The notes under the pieces are model-generated. The model was not told where the DNA came from. It searched no databases and saw only the letters and a program-made list of their open reading frames with translations. A stretch of 64,000 nucleotides of DNA from Lacrimispora sphenoides JCM 1415 (GTDB lineage: Bacteria; Bacillota; Clostridia; Lachnospirales; Lachnospiraceae), in contig NZ_LT630003.1 in assembly GCF_900105615.1 (NCBI RefSeq), forward strand, positions 2,976,001 through 3,040,000, in the 5' to 3' direction. Each line of letters begins with the position of its first letter. The stretch's first letter is position 1. Positions 34,543 to 44,140 of this stretch are shown one piece after another. The position numbers were made by a program, and so were the translations under genes.

Positions 34543-34674
34543 GTTAATAACCTCTTTTTTCAAATGTTTTTTTCACAAACCCATGGAAGTTTCCTTTTTT
34601 ATTTAGTATACTTATCGTAAAGCAAGCTTGGCTATCTAAGGGATAAAAACAACTGAGAAACGAGGTAAATTAAA

Positions 34675-35556
34675 ATGCTGGTTACACTTCATGATTCCAA
34701 AACAACTGCTGTCATCGATTCCATCGGTGCCCAGCTCATTTCATTCAAAGATTCTGACGGTACAGAATACATATGGCAGAGAGATCCCCAGTTCTGGAGC
34801 AAATGCTCTCCTCTTCTTTTTCCCATTGTGGGAAACTGCCGCAACGACCGGACCATTCTGGAAGGCCAGACATGGGAAATCCCTAAGCACGGTTTTTGCC
34901 GTGAAGTGGATTTTTCCGCCACTGAACAGACAAGCACTTCCGTGACCTTTGAAATCCGGGATACAGAAGAAACAAAGAAGATTTATCCCTATTCCTTCCA
35001 TTTAAGTCTTGTCTATACTCTCACAGACGGTACCATATTCATGGAATACCGGGTGACAAACACCGATGACCGGACCATACACTACTGTCTGGGCGCTCAT
35101 CCTGGTTTTAACTGCCCGATGGAGGATAATGCCGTATTTGAGGATTATGATCTGGTGTTTGAAAAGGAGGAAACCATATCCAGCATGGTATATGATTCTG
35201 AACATCTGGAATTTAATCCTGGAAACCGGATCGATCAGCTGAATGGAAGCCGTTCCCTTTCTTTAACCCGTGAATTATTTAAAGATGATGCCATTTATTT
35301 TGATGATTTACAGTCCAGAAAAGTTTCAATCGTAAACAGAAATACCGGCCGGGGTGTGGAAGTTTCCTATCCAGGCTTTGAAACCGTAGCTTTCTGGACG
35401 CCATATCCTGCGAAAGCGCCCTTCGTCTGCGTGGAGCCATGGAATGGTTCTGCAATCTATGCAACGGAAGATGACGAATTCATTCATAAGAATCATGTGC
35501 AGACCTTAAGTCCCGGAAATACAAAAAGCTATGGCCTTTCCATAGGAGTTCTATAA
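34675..35556 (+). CDS. Aldose 1-epimerase family protein
   Basis: A 293-residue galactose-mutarotase-fold protein: GAQLISFKDSDGTEYIWQRDPQFWSKCSPLLFPIVG, ETSTSVTFEIRD region, YCLGAHPGFNCPM (active-site His) and CVEPWNG (catalytic Glu area). Interconverts anomers of aldoses or a sugar phosphate such as the YeaD subgroup; exact sugar unknown. GAGG lies before the ATG. Divergent from the LacI gene, so probably part of the same sugar-use locus. Confidence 0.88.
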   Translation: MLVTLHDSKTTAVIDSIGAQLISFKDSDGTEYIWQRDPQFWSKCSPLLFPIVGNCRNDRTILEGQTWEIPKHGFCREVDFSATEQTSTSVTFEIRDTEETKKIYPYSFHLSLVYTLTDGTIFMEYRVTNTDDRTIHYCLGAHPGFNCPMEDNAVFEDYDLVFEKEETISSMVYDSEHLEFNPGNRIDQLNGSRSLSLTRELFKDDAIYFDDLQSRKVSIVNRNTGRGVEVSYPGFETVAFWTPYPAKAPFVCVEPWNGSAIYATEDDEFIHKNHVQTLSPGNTKSYGLSIGVL

Positions 35557-35567
35557 CCATAAGAAAA

Positions 35568-35600
35568 CAGGCAGCGATATCGGCTGATTATCGCTGCCTG
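35568..35600. terminator. Bidirectional terminator, epimerase / LytTR
   Basis: CAGGCAGCGATA pairs with TATCGCTGCCTG (12 bp). TTTTC follows on the minus strand, so it can end the LytTR transcript; it also lies just after the epimerase stop. Confidence 0.7.
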
Positions 35601-35732
35601 CCCTGATGTTACAGATGATAGAAATGTGTTTCGATGTGAACTGCCGATTAATGAAACATACAATACCATGGTCTTTTATCCAAGGCAAGCCAGTTTGCAC
35701 TTTTTAACCTAATTATTGCGTTTTTTAAATCT

Positions 35733-36254
35733 TTAAAATATCATACTATGATCCTTTAGAAAATCCCTGTAACTCTTTTCAAACTTCTTTCTTCTCCCGC
35801 CATTTACATACAGAACCTCTCCGTTCTGCATTTCAACTGCTTCTCCTTTTACACTCCTTACATATTGCATATTGATGATGTTATGCCTGTTGATTCTGAC
35901 AAACCGGTCTTTTGGAAGCTTTTCTTCCTCTTCATCTAGCCTTGCCCGGATCCGCATCCTGCCGCTGCCTGCCACCACGCTTGTTTTCCGGTAATAGGAT
36001 TCCAGATAAAGAATATCCGTGATATCAAGAATGCAGTACTGGCCGTTAAAGAACACAGAATATTTTGCCTGGTATAAGGTTATATTCCCTTTTGGACTAA
36101 TTACAATCATATCATATAAGGCACGTTCCAACGTAGAAAGACGTCCTTCCTTTATAGAAAAATAATCAATCTGTAAGCGGTTGTTCTGCCTGCACGGACA
36201 GGCCTTTATTAATTCCGGCATTTGTTCTTCATTTGTAAAAATGGCAATTCTCAT
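35733..36254 (-). CDS. LytTR-type DNA-binding regulator
   Basis: About 173 residues from ATG 36254 (GGGGGGAA ahead; a longer frame to 36353 lacks a ribosome site). Residues 1-60 are a shortened N-terminal domain (MRIAIFTNEEQMPELIKACP...) too short for a full receiver and without a clear phospho-Asp. Residues about 65-170 are a LytTR domain: YCILDITDILYLESYYRKT, RARLDEEEEKLPKDRFVRINRHNIINMQYV and EVLYVNGGRRKKFEKSYRDF. LytTR regulators often control quorum-sensing peptides or bacteriocins. Divergent from a 67-residue peptide gene with spaced direct repeats between them. Confidence 0.85.
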   Translation of the reverse strand: MRIAIFTNEEQMPELIKACPCRQNNRLQIDYFSIKEGRLSTLERALYDMIVISPKGNITLYQAKYSVFFNGQYCILDITDILYLESYYRKTSVVAGSGRMRIRARLDEEEEKLPKDRFVRINRHNIINMQYVRSVKGEAVEMQNGEVLYVNGGRRKKFEKSYRDFLKDHSMIF

Positions 36255-36310
36255 TTCCAGTTCCCCCCTGTAATCAATCATACTCTTGGACGATGCTGTC
36301 CGGCATCTTA

Positions 36311-36339
36311 TATAACGATTTTCAATAAAATTTATAACG
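36311..36339. promoter_or_regulatory. Direct repeats at LytTR-type spacing
   Basis: TATAACG occurs at 36311-36317 and 36333-36339, start-to-start 22 bp. LytTR proteins bind two imperfect 9-bp direct repeats about 21-22 bp apart. The match to the published base consensus is only partial (GTT core on the minus strand). It lies 95 bases upstream of the peptide gene. Confidence 0.5.
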
Positions 36340-36433
36340 CAAAAAGAGATCACACAGGCAACGAATAATTACGCTGTTTTTCCTCAAACTAAAAGAAACG
36401 GTTCCCATAAGAATTCCGGAAGGAGAAAATGAA

Positions 36434-36637
36434 ATGAAATCAGAAAAAAAGGAAACAAAAAAAGGAACGACAGAATCAACAACCTCTAATAATAATTATG
36501 ATATCGATATTCAGACTTGTTCCACCATGGACTGTACGGGACTTATTCCCGCGGCTCCGCAGTCAGAAGCTGAACTGGAAGCATATGAAGATCTTTATCC
36601 CTACATGCCCCATGCAAAGAATGTAGATAAAGAATGA
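36434..36637 (+). CDS. 67-residue Cys-containing peptide of unknown function
   Basis: Small protein with a strong ribosome site (AAGGAGAAAATGAA before ATG 36434) and an intrinsic terminator 12 bases after its stop. Layout: basic, Thr/Ser/Asn-rich N-terminus (1-21), YDIDIQTCSTMDCTGLIPAA with two cysteines (about 29 and 34), then an acidic tail SEAELEAYEDLYPYMP. No signal peptide or transmembrane helix. Divergent from the LytTR regulator. It may be a regulatory or ribosomally made modified peptide; no maturation or export genes are adjacent. Not recognised. Confidence 0.75.
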   Translation: MKSEKKETKKGTTESTTSNNNYDIDIQTCSTMDCTGLIPAAPQSEAELEAYEDLYPYMPHAKNVDKE

Positions 36638-36648
36638 GGAAATGAGTC

Positions 36649-36683
36649 AAAAAAAGAAGGCCCCTAAGAGACCTTCTTTTTTT
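36649..36683. terminator. Bidirectional terminator, peptide / chemoreceptor
   Basis: AAAAAAAGAAGG (36649-36660) pairs with CCTTCTTTTTTT (36672-36683) between convergent genes. Confidence 0.85.
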
Positions 36684-36702
36684 CTTAAATCATCGGCAAA
36701 TT

Positions 36703-38742
36703 TTAACGAAGCCGAAATCTGCTCATTAATTCCCGTAACCCTTCCGCCTGGCCAGAAAGTTCCTCGCTGGCCGCAGCACTTTCCTCTGCAGTCGCAGAGT
36801 TATTCTGAACTACGGAAGAAATCTGCTCAATTCCATAAGTTACCTGAGTAACCTTTTCACTTTGCTCTTTCAGTTCCTCTGCGGATCTGCGAATAGCGGA
36901 AACCATGTTCTTGGTTTCTGAAAGAACACCGTTTAATGTTTCCCCTGTAGATGCTGCAATACCGGTTCCCGTATTAACGGCTGCAATGGTATCTGCAACC
37001 AGACTGGAGGTATCCTTTGCTGCGTTGGCACTCTTTCCTGCCAGATTGCGGACCTCATCTGCAACAACTGCAAAGCCTTTTCCGGCCTCGCCTGCCCTGG
37101 CTGCCTCTACAGCGGCATTGAGCGCAAGAATGTTAGTTTGGAAGGCAATGTCTTCGATAAGCTTATTGACCTTCTCAATTTCCTTGGACTTTTTATTGAT
37201 CTGATCCATGGACTGCATCATTTCATGCATCTGGGCATTGCCGCTTTCCATGGCTTCTCCTACCCGTCCTGCCTGCTTATTTACATCTTCCACAGCCTTA
37301 GCCGTGCTCATAAGGCTGCTGGATATCTCATTTACTGAGGAAGATAACTCTTCTACAGAAGCTGCCTGCTCCACAGCACCCTGGCTTAAATTCTGTGCTC
37401 CCTGAGACACCTGAGAACTGCCCTTTGCTACTTCATCTGCAGAAATGCTGATGGTATCCATGGTTTTTGAAAGTAAGTCTTCTGCAATGTCAATGGATTG
37501 CTGTATTACCTTAAAATCTCCCTGGAATTCCATTCCAACAGACCGGCTGAAATCTCCGGAAGCGATATTTTCCAATACCGCTGCGATTTCAGTGATATAG
37601 GATTTAACACTATGTACGGAACTGGTGATTTCATCGGCAAGCTGTCCGATCTCATCCCTGCGCTTTACAACCGGAACTTCGCTGGTTAAATCTCCTTCTG
37701 TAAAGAGCTTCATTCTTGCTGCAATGGCTGATACCGGACCTGCAATGGATCCTGCAAACCAGAATGCCAGGAAACAACCGATAACGATTGATACAATGGC
37801 AAACACACCCATTGCAAAAACTACTAAGTAGATGGAAACAGTGGTTTCCTTAACCGATGCTGCCACACCCAAAGCCCAGCCGTCACTGCCTGTTACCGGG
37901 CTGTAATAGCAAAAACGGTTATCTCCATTGTATTCGTAATTACCAGTTCCCGATTTTCCACCCAGCATGGTCTGGAACATACGGCCTACTGAAACATAGG
38001 ATTTATCGGACTTTGAAAGCTCGATAAAGTTCTGGCGGTTATTAACCAGATCCGGTGATATATTGGCGATCATGGTCCCTGTATTGTCGATAATAAAGGC
38101 ATTGCCGCTTTCCCCAATCCGGAGGTCACTGATCAGATCACTTAAAACGGAGCCATTATAAGTTCCCAAAAGAACTCCATATTCATAAGGAGCCGCAACG
38201 CGGATCACAAGTTCGTTGTTGTTATCATATTCCGTGGTGGAGATGGTGGTCTCACCATTTAAGGCTTTTTCCAGATAACCGGTGACTTCGTATTTCTCAC
38301 CGATATTCTGTCCGCTTGCGCTGCGGGTAACGGTACCATCCATGCTGATTACTTCAAGTTCTTTGTATCCGTAAAGCTTACACTGGTTGGAAAGGTATTC
38401 CGTCACAACCCTGGAATTTATGGATTTCAAGCTTCCACCCTGTGAACTGGCTTCAATGCTTAGTTTCATCTGATTTAAGTTCTGTACTACCAGACTGTTC
38501 ACAAGTTTACCCGTTGATTCCAAATCATTTTTCACAACATCTGTAATCCCTTTGTAACTGACTGTAATACTGATCACCATGTTGGTCACAGCCAATCCCA
38601 AAATAATTGCGATAATGAATGCCAGCATCTTCATCTTCAATGATTTCAGGAATGTACTCTTACTTCCGTTTTTTTCCGGCTTCACTTTCTTCGTCCCTAG
38701 TAATGCTTTCAGGTTTCGTTTCTTATCCCCCGATGTCTTCAT
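36703..38742 (-). CDS. Methyl-accepting chemotaxis protein (dCache type)
   Basis: About 679 residues from ATG 38742 (GAGGAG ahead). Basic N-terminus, transmembrane helix near 35-60, an extracellular dCache-like sensor to about 290 ([41 protein letters not shown]), second helix, HAMP, and a C-terminal signalling domain with the conserved hairpin tip [35 protein letters not shown]. No C-terminal CheR-tether pentapeptide is evident. Ligand unknown; such sensors commonly bind amino acids or organic acids. Confidence 0.95.
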   Translation of the reverse strand: MKTSGDKKRNLKALLGTKKVKPEKNGSKSTFLKSLKMKMLAFIIAIILGLAVTNMVISITVSYKGITDVVKNDLESTGKLVNSLVVQNLNQMKLSIEASSQGGSLKSINSRVVTEYLSNQCKLYGYKELEVISMDGTVTRSASGQNIGEKYEVTGYLEKALNGETTISTTEYDNNNELVIRVAAPYEYGVLLGTYNGSVLSDLISDLRIGESGNAFIIDNTGTMIANISPDLVNNRQNFIELSKSDKSYVSVGRMFQTMLGGKSGTGNYEYNGDNRFCYYSPVTGSDGWALGVAASVKETTVSIYLVVFAMGVFAIVSIVIGCFLAFWFAGSIAGPVSAIAARMKLFTEGDLTSEVPVVKRRDEIGQLADEITSSVHSVKSYITEIAAVLENIASGDFSRSVGMEFQGDFKVIQQSIDIAEDLLSKTMDTISISADEVAKGSSQVSQGAQNLSQGAVEQAASVEELSSSVNEISSSLMSTAKAVEDVNKQAGRVGEAMESGNAQMHEMMQSMDQINKKSKEIEKVNKLIEDIAFQTNILALNAAVEAARAGEAGKGFAVVADEVRNLAGKSANAAKDTSSLVADTIAAVNTGTGIAASTGETLNGVLSETKNMVSAIRRSAEELKEQSEKVTQVTYGIEQISSVVQNNSATAEESAAASEELSGQAEGLRELMSRFRLR

Positions 38743-38808
38743 TGCCTTATGCTCCTCGTCTCGTCTTTGGTAATTGTAAACCATAACACTTTGTTCATGG
38801 TTTTATCC

Positions 38809-38838
38809 ATTATACAATATTTTGTAACCATTTGTCAA
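38809..38838 (-). promoter_or_regulatory. Strong sigma-A promoter of the chemoreceptor gene
   Basis: Minus-strand TTGACA (38833-38838), 18-bp spacer, TATAAT (38809-38814); both hexamers are consensus. Confidence 0.85.
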
Positions 38839-38933
38839 CGCTTCCAGAAAATGGAAACGAATTTTGTCGAATTTTCTCTAAAAAGAAATTACAACTAGGT
38901 GTGTTTTCTATTTTCTTCTGTGAAAAATCCATT

Positions 38934-38991
38934 AAAAAACAGCCCCTTCCCGGTCTGAGTGCTGCTCACTGCAATCCCAAGGAAGTGGCTG
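38934..38991 (-). terminator. Terminator of the hexuronate operon
   Basis: CAGCCCCTTCC (38940-38950) pairs with GGAAGTGGCTG (38981-38991); six T follow on the minus strand. Confidence 0.8.
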
Positions 38992-39009
38992 ATATTTATT
39001 AATATTCTG

Positions 39010-39858
39010 TTATACGCCGGAATAAGCTGAGAATCCGCCGTCAATAGGCAGAACCACGCCGGTGATGAAGCCTGCTGCTGCATGATTCAAAAGGAATAAC
39101 AGAGCGCCATTTAATTCCTCTGCTTCCCCAAAACGTCCCATGGGAGTTGCAGACAGAATCTTGTTGGTTCTTGGTGTGGGAGAACCATCTTCGTTAAACA
39201 GGAGCTTCTCATTCTGCGCTGTAACGAAAAAGCCTGGTGCAATTGCATTCACACGGATACCCACCTTGGAAAAATGAACGGCAAGCCACTGGGTAAAGTT
39301 GCTGATCGCAGCTTTTGCACCGCTGTATGCCGGAATCTTCGTAAGTGGGGTAAAGGCATTCATGGAGGAAATATTCAAAATACTGCAGCCTTCCCTGCCA
39401 ATCATATCCTTTGCAAAAATCTGGCATGGAAGCAGAGTTCCAAGGAAGTTTAAGTTAAAAACGAATTCAACGCCTGACTGGTCTAAATCAAAGAAGGTCT
39501 TTGTATCCGCCTCAATGTCACCCATCTCAAAATATTCCTTGTCCGTATTGGCTCTTGCGTTATTACCGCCTGCGCCGTTAATCAGGATGTCGCAGGGACC
39601 AAGCTCTGCCAAAACCTTTGCATGAACTTCCTCAAGGCTTGCCCGTTCCAGAACGTTTGCTTTGTAAGCCTTTGCCTTATAGCCTGCCTCATTAATAGAA
39701 GCTGCAATTCCCTCTGCAGCACTTTCGTTTAAATCCAGAACCGCAACCTTTGCGCCTGCTTCTGCAAGAGTCTTTGCGAACATACCGCATAATACTCCGC
39801 CTGCTCCTGTTACAACTGCTACCTTACCGCTTAAATCTGTACCAAATGTTAAAGCCAT
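39010..39858 (-). CDS. SDR oxidoreductase, probable D-mannonate oxidoreductase
   Basis: About 282 residues from ATG 39858. Nucleotide-binding TGAGGVLCGMFAKTLAEAGA, INGAGGNNA, catalytic Ser in NISSMNAF and YSGAKAA (Tyr-x3-Lys), and the C-terminal GAAGFITGVVLPIDGGF-type end. Next to mannonate dehydratase, the likely reaction is interconversion of D-fructuronate and D-mannonate with NAD(P)H, a role SDR enzymes fill in many Firmicutes in place of UxuB. Specificity is inferred from the neighbour. Confidence 0.85.
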   Translation of the reverse strand: MALTFGTDLSGKVAVVTGAGGVLCGMFAKTLAEAGAKVAVLDLNESAAEGIAASINEAGYKAKAYKANVLERASLEEVHAKVLAELGPCDILINGAGGNNARANTDKEYFEMGDIEADTKTFFDLDQSGVEFVFNLNFLGTLLPCQIFAKDMIGREGCSILNISSMNAFTPLTKIPAYSGAKAAISNFTQWLAVHFSKVGIRVNAIAPGFFVTAQNEKLLFNEDGSPTPRTNKILSATPMGRFGEAEELNGALLFLLNHAAAGFITGVVLPIDGGFSAYSGV

Positions 39859-39874
39859 ATGATTTCCCTCTTTC

Positions 39875-40930
39875 CTATTTGCTCGTTTTTTCAATCGCTT
39901 CCCAAAGACCGTTTAAATAGGTTGCGCCAAGTGCCCGGTCATAAAGTCCGTAACCGGCTCTGCCTGTTTCACCCCAGATCATACGGCCGTGGTCCGGACG
40001 CATATACCCGTCAAAACCATTGTCATGAAGAGCTTTTAAGATGGCAAACATGTCCAGGGAACCGCATGATGATAAATGAGCACGCTCTTCAAAGCCCTGG
40101 TTATCTTCCAAAACCGCCACATTTCTTGCATGGACAAAGTGAATACGTCCCATTGCCGCATATTTTGCAGCCATCTTCACTACGTCATTTTTATTGGAAC
40201 AGCCTAAAGAACCGGTACAGAGAGTGATTCCATTGTGCTTATCATCCACGAGCTTTAAGAAACGGTCTAAGTTCTCCTCACAGGTAATGATTCTTGGAAG
40301 TCCAAAGATGCTCCAGCATGGGTCATCCTCATGGATCGCCATATTCACGTTACATTCTGCTGCAACAGGAATGATCGCCTCTAAGAAATATTTTAAATTA
40401 TCCCAAAGGTCATCCTCTGACATGGTATTGTATTCGCTTACAATCTGCTTAAGCTCATCTCTTGTATAGCTGGAATCCCAGCCTGGAAGGGTTAAGTCGC
40501 TTTCGCTTTCCAGAGGATTCACCTTGTCTACCTGATCCTGATAATAAACCAGAGAGGTAGAGCCATCCTCCAGCACATGATCCAGCTGGGTCCTGGTCCA
40601 GTCAAACACCGGCATGAAGTTATAGCAGATGCACTTGATCCCTGCTTCCGCCACCCGCCTGATGTTCTCGCAATAATTTGCAATATACTTGTCTCTGGTT
40701 GGCTTTCCTAATTTAATATCCTCATGAACCGGAATGCTCTCAATCACTTCAAAGGCAAGTCCTGCCTTTTCTGTTTCCTCTTTTAAATGGGCGATGCTTT
40801 CTCTGCCCCACACTTCCCCTACGGGAACATCATAAACCGCCGTTACAATGGAATACATGCCTGGAATCTGGCGGATATTCTGTAAGGTTACTTTGTCATC
40901 GTCTCCGTACCATCTGAATGATAATTTCAT
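39875..40930 (-). CDS. uxuA: Mannonate dehydratase
   Basis: About 351 residues from ATG 40930 (AAGGAGG ahead): [63 protein letters not shown] and HARNV / [13 protein letters not shown] are diagnostic for UxuA. It dehydrates D-mannonate to 2-keto-3-deoxygluconate, needing a divalent metal held by the conserved His/Cys residues. First gene of the hexuronate pair. Confidence 0.96.
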   Translation of the reverse strand: MKLSFRWYGDDDKVTLQNIRQIPGMYSIVTAVYDVPVGEVWGRESIAHLKEETEKAGLAFEVIESIPVHEDIKLGKPTRDKYIANYCENIRRVAEAGIKCICYNFMPVFDWTRTQLDHVLEDGSTSLVYYQDQVDKVNPLESESDLTLPGWDSSYTRDELKQIVSEYNTMSEDDLWDNLKYFLEAIIPVAAECNVNMAIHEDDPCWSIFGLPRIITCEENLDRFLKLVDDKHNGITLCTGSLGCSNKNDVVKMAAKYAAMGRIHFVHARNVAVLEDNQGFEERAHLSSCGSLDMFAILKALHDNGFDGYMRPDHGRMIWGETGRAGYGLYDRALGATYLNGLWEAIEKTSK

Positions 40931-41034
40931 AAAATACCTCCTTAGCAATCCTATAATAAGTTTCTTTTCCTACCTTGTGGACTCAGTATAAACAAAATGT
41001 CTCCTTATTACCATGGATTTATTTGCCGTTCACA

Positions 41035-41063
41035 TTGCAAAACTTGCGGTCATGGCCTATAAT
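41035..41063 (+). promoter_or_regulatory. Promoter of the AraC-type gene
   Basis: TTGCAA (41035-41040), 17-bp spacer, TATAAT (41058-41063), in the divergent uxuA region. Confidence 0.65.
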
Positions 41064-41154
41064 ACAACTAAAACCGTCCATCTGATTATCGAAAGTGCTC
41101 TTTACTTCCGATACTATTAAAAAGGCATAAGAAAACAGGAAAGGGGATTATCAA

Positions 41155-42033
41155 ATGAGAAAAGAATTGTCCACCGGCTTTAATGAGCGGCAGTATATGA
41201 ATTCAGGGGAATTTGAAGTGTTTTTTTATAAGGATCTGGACTTGAATCATGTAGTGGACCACAGCCATTCCTATTATGAAGTGTATTTTTTCTTAAACGG
41301 AGATGTGACATATGATGTGGAAGGGAAACAGTATTCTTTGCAATACGGGGATTACTTACTCATTCCTCCCGAGGTAAAGCATCACCCCATATTCCATTCC
41401 ACCGGAAATACCTATCAGCGGATTGTCCTTTGGATCAGCCGGAGCTATTATGAGACCATGTGTTCCTGGTCAGAAGACTTTTCATACAGTTTTAGTTATG
41501 TATTAGAGAATAAGCATTACCATTTCCGCACAGATTTTGTCACATTTCAGAATATTCAGGGTCGTCTCCTGGACCTTTTGGAAGAAATCCATGGAAATAA
41601 GGCATTCCATAAGATGAATTCAGAGCTGCAGATCCATTCCTTTATGCTCCTGTTGAACCGGATCACTTATGATATGCTCCATCAGGTACCTGCTGCCTAT
41701 GAAAACGTACTTTATCTGAACCTTTGTGATTATATTAACAACCACTTGGGAGAAAATCTGTCCCTGGACCATCTGGCATCCTTCTTTTATGCCAGCAAAT
41801 ATCACATTTCCCATGTATTTAAGGATAACATGGGGATTTCCCTTCACCAGTACATCCTGAAAAAACGGCTGCAGGCCAGTAAAAACGGAATCCTCTCCGG
41901 CATCCCTTTTGGAGAGCTGTACCATCAATACGGCTTTTCGGATTATACCAGCTTTTATAGGGCCTTTAAAAAAGAATTCGGCCTTTCCCCCAAAGAATTC
42001 CGGGAGCAGGCCGTTCTGCCAAAAGGGTATTAA
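41155..42033 (+). CDS. AraC-family transcriptional regulator
   Basis: A 292-residue regulator: N-terminal cupin (VDHSHSYYEVYFFLNGDVTYDVEGKQYSLQYGDYLLIPP) and a C-terminal double helix-turn-helix (NLSLDHLASFFYASKYHISHVFKDNMGISLHQYILKKRL ... YGFSDYTSFYRAFKKEFGLSPKEFR). AAAGGGG precedes the ATG. Divergent from uxuA, so the likely activator of hexuronate genes in response to a sugar acid. Confidence 0.92.
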   Translation: MRKELSTGFNERQYMNSGEFEVFFYKDLDLNHVVDHSHSYYEVYFFLNGDVTYDVEGKQYSLQYGDYLLIPPEVKHHPIFHSTGNTYQRIVLWISRSYYETMCSWSEDFSYSFSYVLENKHYHFRTDFVTFQNIQGRLLDLLEEIHGNKAFHKMNSELQIHSFMLLLNRITYDMLHQVPAAYENVLYLNLCDYINNHLGENLSLDHLASFFYASKYHISHVFKDNMGISLHQYILKKRLQASKNGILSGIPFGELYHQYGFSDYTSFYRAFKKEFGLSPKEFREQAVLPKGY

Positions 42034-42050
42034 TACCGCGTCCTGTTACA

Positions 42051-42386
42051 TTAGCGGAATACACCCTGAATGAGTGCCATATAAAGTATCGTTCCTGCAC
42101 CAATGCTTAACAGGGAATTTCCCTTCCATAAATGAAGCCCTGTAATGGCGCAAATGGAGATAAGCTCTGGTAGTCCATGAGGATAAGAAAGAAATTGAAG
42201 CCCTCTTAAACAGTAGACCACCAAGAGACCAATGGTAGCATATGGAAGAGTCCGCCCCAGATAGAGAATGTATTTGGGGGTCTCTTTCCCTGCCGGAAAC
42301 AAAAGAAAGGGAAGAAAACGGGTGATCACGGTAGCAAGTACCATGACTAATGCGATCAGGCTGTAAACTGCTATATTTTCGTTCAA
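42051..42386 (-). CDS. azlD: AzlD, branched-chain amino acid exporter small subunit
   Basis: About 111 residues from TTG 42386 behind AAGGAGG; three to four hydrophobic helices with TRFLPFLLFP and YATIGLLVVYCLRG, the AzlD pattern. Start overlaps the azlC stop by four bases. AzlCD exports branched-chain amino acids. Confidence 0.88.
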   Translation of the reverse strand: MNENIAVYSLIALVMVLATVITRFLPFLLFPAGKETPKYILYLGRTLPYATIGLLVVYCLRGLQFLSYPHGLPELISICAITGLHLWKGNSLLSIGAGTILYMALIQGVFR

Positions 42387-43090
42387 GACTGTTCCTCCTT
42401 TTTCTTTTCCATGAAATAACCTGCTGTAATAATGATCAGAATGAGGATCATGGCCGGAACAATGAAAACACTCTGGCCAAAGACTGCTACGCAAAGGGCA
42501 GAGGAACACACGCCCACACATGCGGCCTGGTGTCCTTTTCCTGATTTCCACTGGTCGATAAAGATCACCACAAAAAGAGCCGTCAGCGCAAAGTCCATTC
42601 CAGCCGTGCTAAAGGTTATCATGGTTCCGGCTAATGCACCGATTACAGCTCCTGTCACCCAGTAAAGCTGATCCAGAATCGATATAAAAAAATACACCCA
42701 GTATTTTGGAAGTCCCTCAGGCGGCTCCTCATTACACAGAACGGAAAATGTTTCATCCGTCAGTGAAAATATCAGATAAGGCTTTAACTTCCCTGCATCC
42801 CTATATTTGTCCAGCATGGAAAGCCCGTAAAATAAATGTCTCGCATTGAGCATCAAGGACATAAAAAAGGCGTACCATGGATTCACTGCCGCCACAAAAA
42901 ATGTGATTCCAAGGTACTGCAGGCTTCCGGCATAGACAAATACACTGATGAGCAGGGCCCACCAGATCCCATACCCGTTTACATTCATAAGTATCCCGTA
43001 CGCTGCTCCTAAAACCAGATAGCCGGCCATCACCGGCATTGTTCTGGGAAATGCATAACAAAGAGCAGCAAGCTTTTTCTTTTTACTCAT
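42383..43090 (-). CDS. azlC: AzlC, branched-chain amino acid exporter large subunit
   Basis: About 235 residues from ATG 43090 (AAAGGA ahead): membrane protein with FPRTMPVMAGYLVLGAAYGILM, FAGSLQYLGI-type segment, FMSLMLNARHLFYGLSM and SLTDETFSVL, all conserved in AzlC. The open frame upstream to 43315 overlaps the divergent radical SAM gene and is not coding. Confidence 0.93.
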   Translation of the reverse strand: MSKKKKLAALCYAFPRTMPVMAGYLVLGAAYGILMNVNGYGIWWALLISVFVYAGSLQYLGITFFVAAVNPWYAFFMSLMLNARHLFYGLSMLDKYRDAGKLKPYLIFSLTDETFSVLCNEEPPEGLPKYWVYFFISILDQLYWVTGAVIGALAGTMITFSTAGMDFALTALFVVIFIDQWKSGKGHQAACVGVCSSALCVAVFGQSVFIVPAMILILIIITAGYFMEKKKEEQS

Positions 43091-43121
43091 TGGCACCGTT
43101 CCTTTGTGTGTCATCTTTGTC

Positions 43122-43177
43122 TTGCAATTTTTCTGTATTTTGTTTAATATATTAATGCACAAAAGTGACTTTGTCAA
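43122..43177. promoter_or_regulatory. Overlapping divergent promoters of azlCD and radical SAM gene
   Basis: Plus strand: TTGCAA (43122-43127), 17 bp, TAATAT (43145-43150). Minus strand: TTGACA (43172-43177), 17 bp, TAATAT (43149-43154). The two -10 boxes share two bases. Confidence 0.7.
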
Positions 43178-43194
43178 TATTAGGAGTTTCTCAA

Positions 43195-44103
43195 ATGAAC
43201 CTTGACCATATCTATGAATCCTGCAGCCTCTGTCCCAGGAACTGCAGGGTAAACCGCCATGTAAGTACCGGTTTCTGCGGTTGCAGCGATACCATAAAAG
43301 CAGCCCGGGCCGCACTTCATCACTGGGAGGAGCCCTGCATCAGCGGAAGCCGGGGAAGCGGTACCGTATTTTTTTCCGGCTGTACCCTGGGCTGCTGCTT
43401 TTGTCAGAATTATGCCATCAGCCAGGAGAATTTCGGAAAGGAACTTACAAGTAAAGAACTTGCCCAGATTTTCTTAAGGCTTCAGGAGGAAGGCGCCCAC
43501 AACATTAATCTGGTCACAGCCACTCAGTATCTCCCCTCGGTTTTAAAGGCCCTGGATCTTACAAAACCAAAGCTTTCTATTCCTGTGGTTTATAACTGCG
43601 GTGGATATGAATCAGAAGATATCATAAAAGCGCTGGCCTCATACATTGATGTGTGGCTTCCTGATTTAAAATATTTCAGTTCTGATCTTTCCTCACGCTA
43701 CAGCAAAGCTTCTGATTATTTTGATGCAGCTTCTAAGGCTGTAAAACAGATGATTCTCCAGACCGGAGCTCCTCAGTTTGATTCCGATGGGGTCCTTATG
43801 AAAAGGGGGGTCATCCTACGCCATATGGTGCTTCCGGGCGCTTACAAAGATTCTATCCGCCTGCTTCACTGGATGAAGGATGAACTGCCGGATGGAATGT
43901 ATTACATCAGCCTTTTGAGCCAGTATACCCCATTCTACCGGAGTGAAAGTTTTCCGGAAATTAACCGGAGAATTACTTCTTATGAATACGGAAAAGTGGT
44001 GGATGAAGCCATCAGACTCGGGTTGGAACAGGGATTTATGCAGGAAAAAAGCAGCGCAAAAGAAGAATACACGCCGCCTTTTGATTTGGAAGGGATCTTT
44101 TAA
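43195..44103 (+). CDS. Radical SAM protein, PflA-like COG1313 family
   Basis: About 303 residues from ATG 43195 (AGGAG ahead). N-terminal cysteines CSLCPRNC and GFCGC, then the radical SAM cluster motif in FFSGCTLGCCFCQNYAIS (C63-x3-C67-x2-C70). ATQYLPSVLKAL and NCGGYES follow, and HMVLPG late. These PflA-related enzymes cleave S-adenosylmethionine; their substrates are mostly unknown. Not next to a glycyl radical enzyme here. Confidence 0.88.
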   Translation: MNLDHIYESCSLCPRNCRVNRHVSTGFCGCSDTIKAARAALHHWEEPCISGSRGSGTVFFSGCTLGCCFCQNYAISQENFGKELTSKELAQIFLRLQEEGAHNINLVTATQYLPSVLKALDLTKPKLSIPVVYNCGGYESEDIIKALASYIDVWLPDLKYFSSDLSSRYSKASDYFDAASKAVKQMILQTGAPQFDSDGVLMKRGVILRHMVLPGAYKDSIRLLHWMKDELPDGMYYISLLSQYTPFYRSESFPEINRRITSYEYGKVVDEAIRLGLEQGFMQEKSSAKEEYTPPFDLEGIF

Positions 44104-44140
44104 TAAAGGCTAAGTATGTAGATTATATTGGAGGAAAGAT

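Noticed and set aside
42387..42551. N-terminal extension of azlD
   Set aside because: It overlaps the azlC coding region; the TTG behind AAGGAGG gives the family length.
43091..43315. N-terminal extension of azlC
   Set aside because: It overlaps the divergent radical SAM gene and its promoter; no homology.
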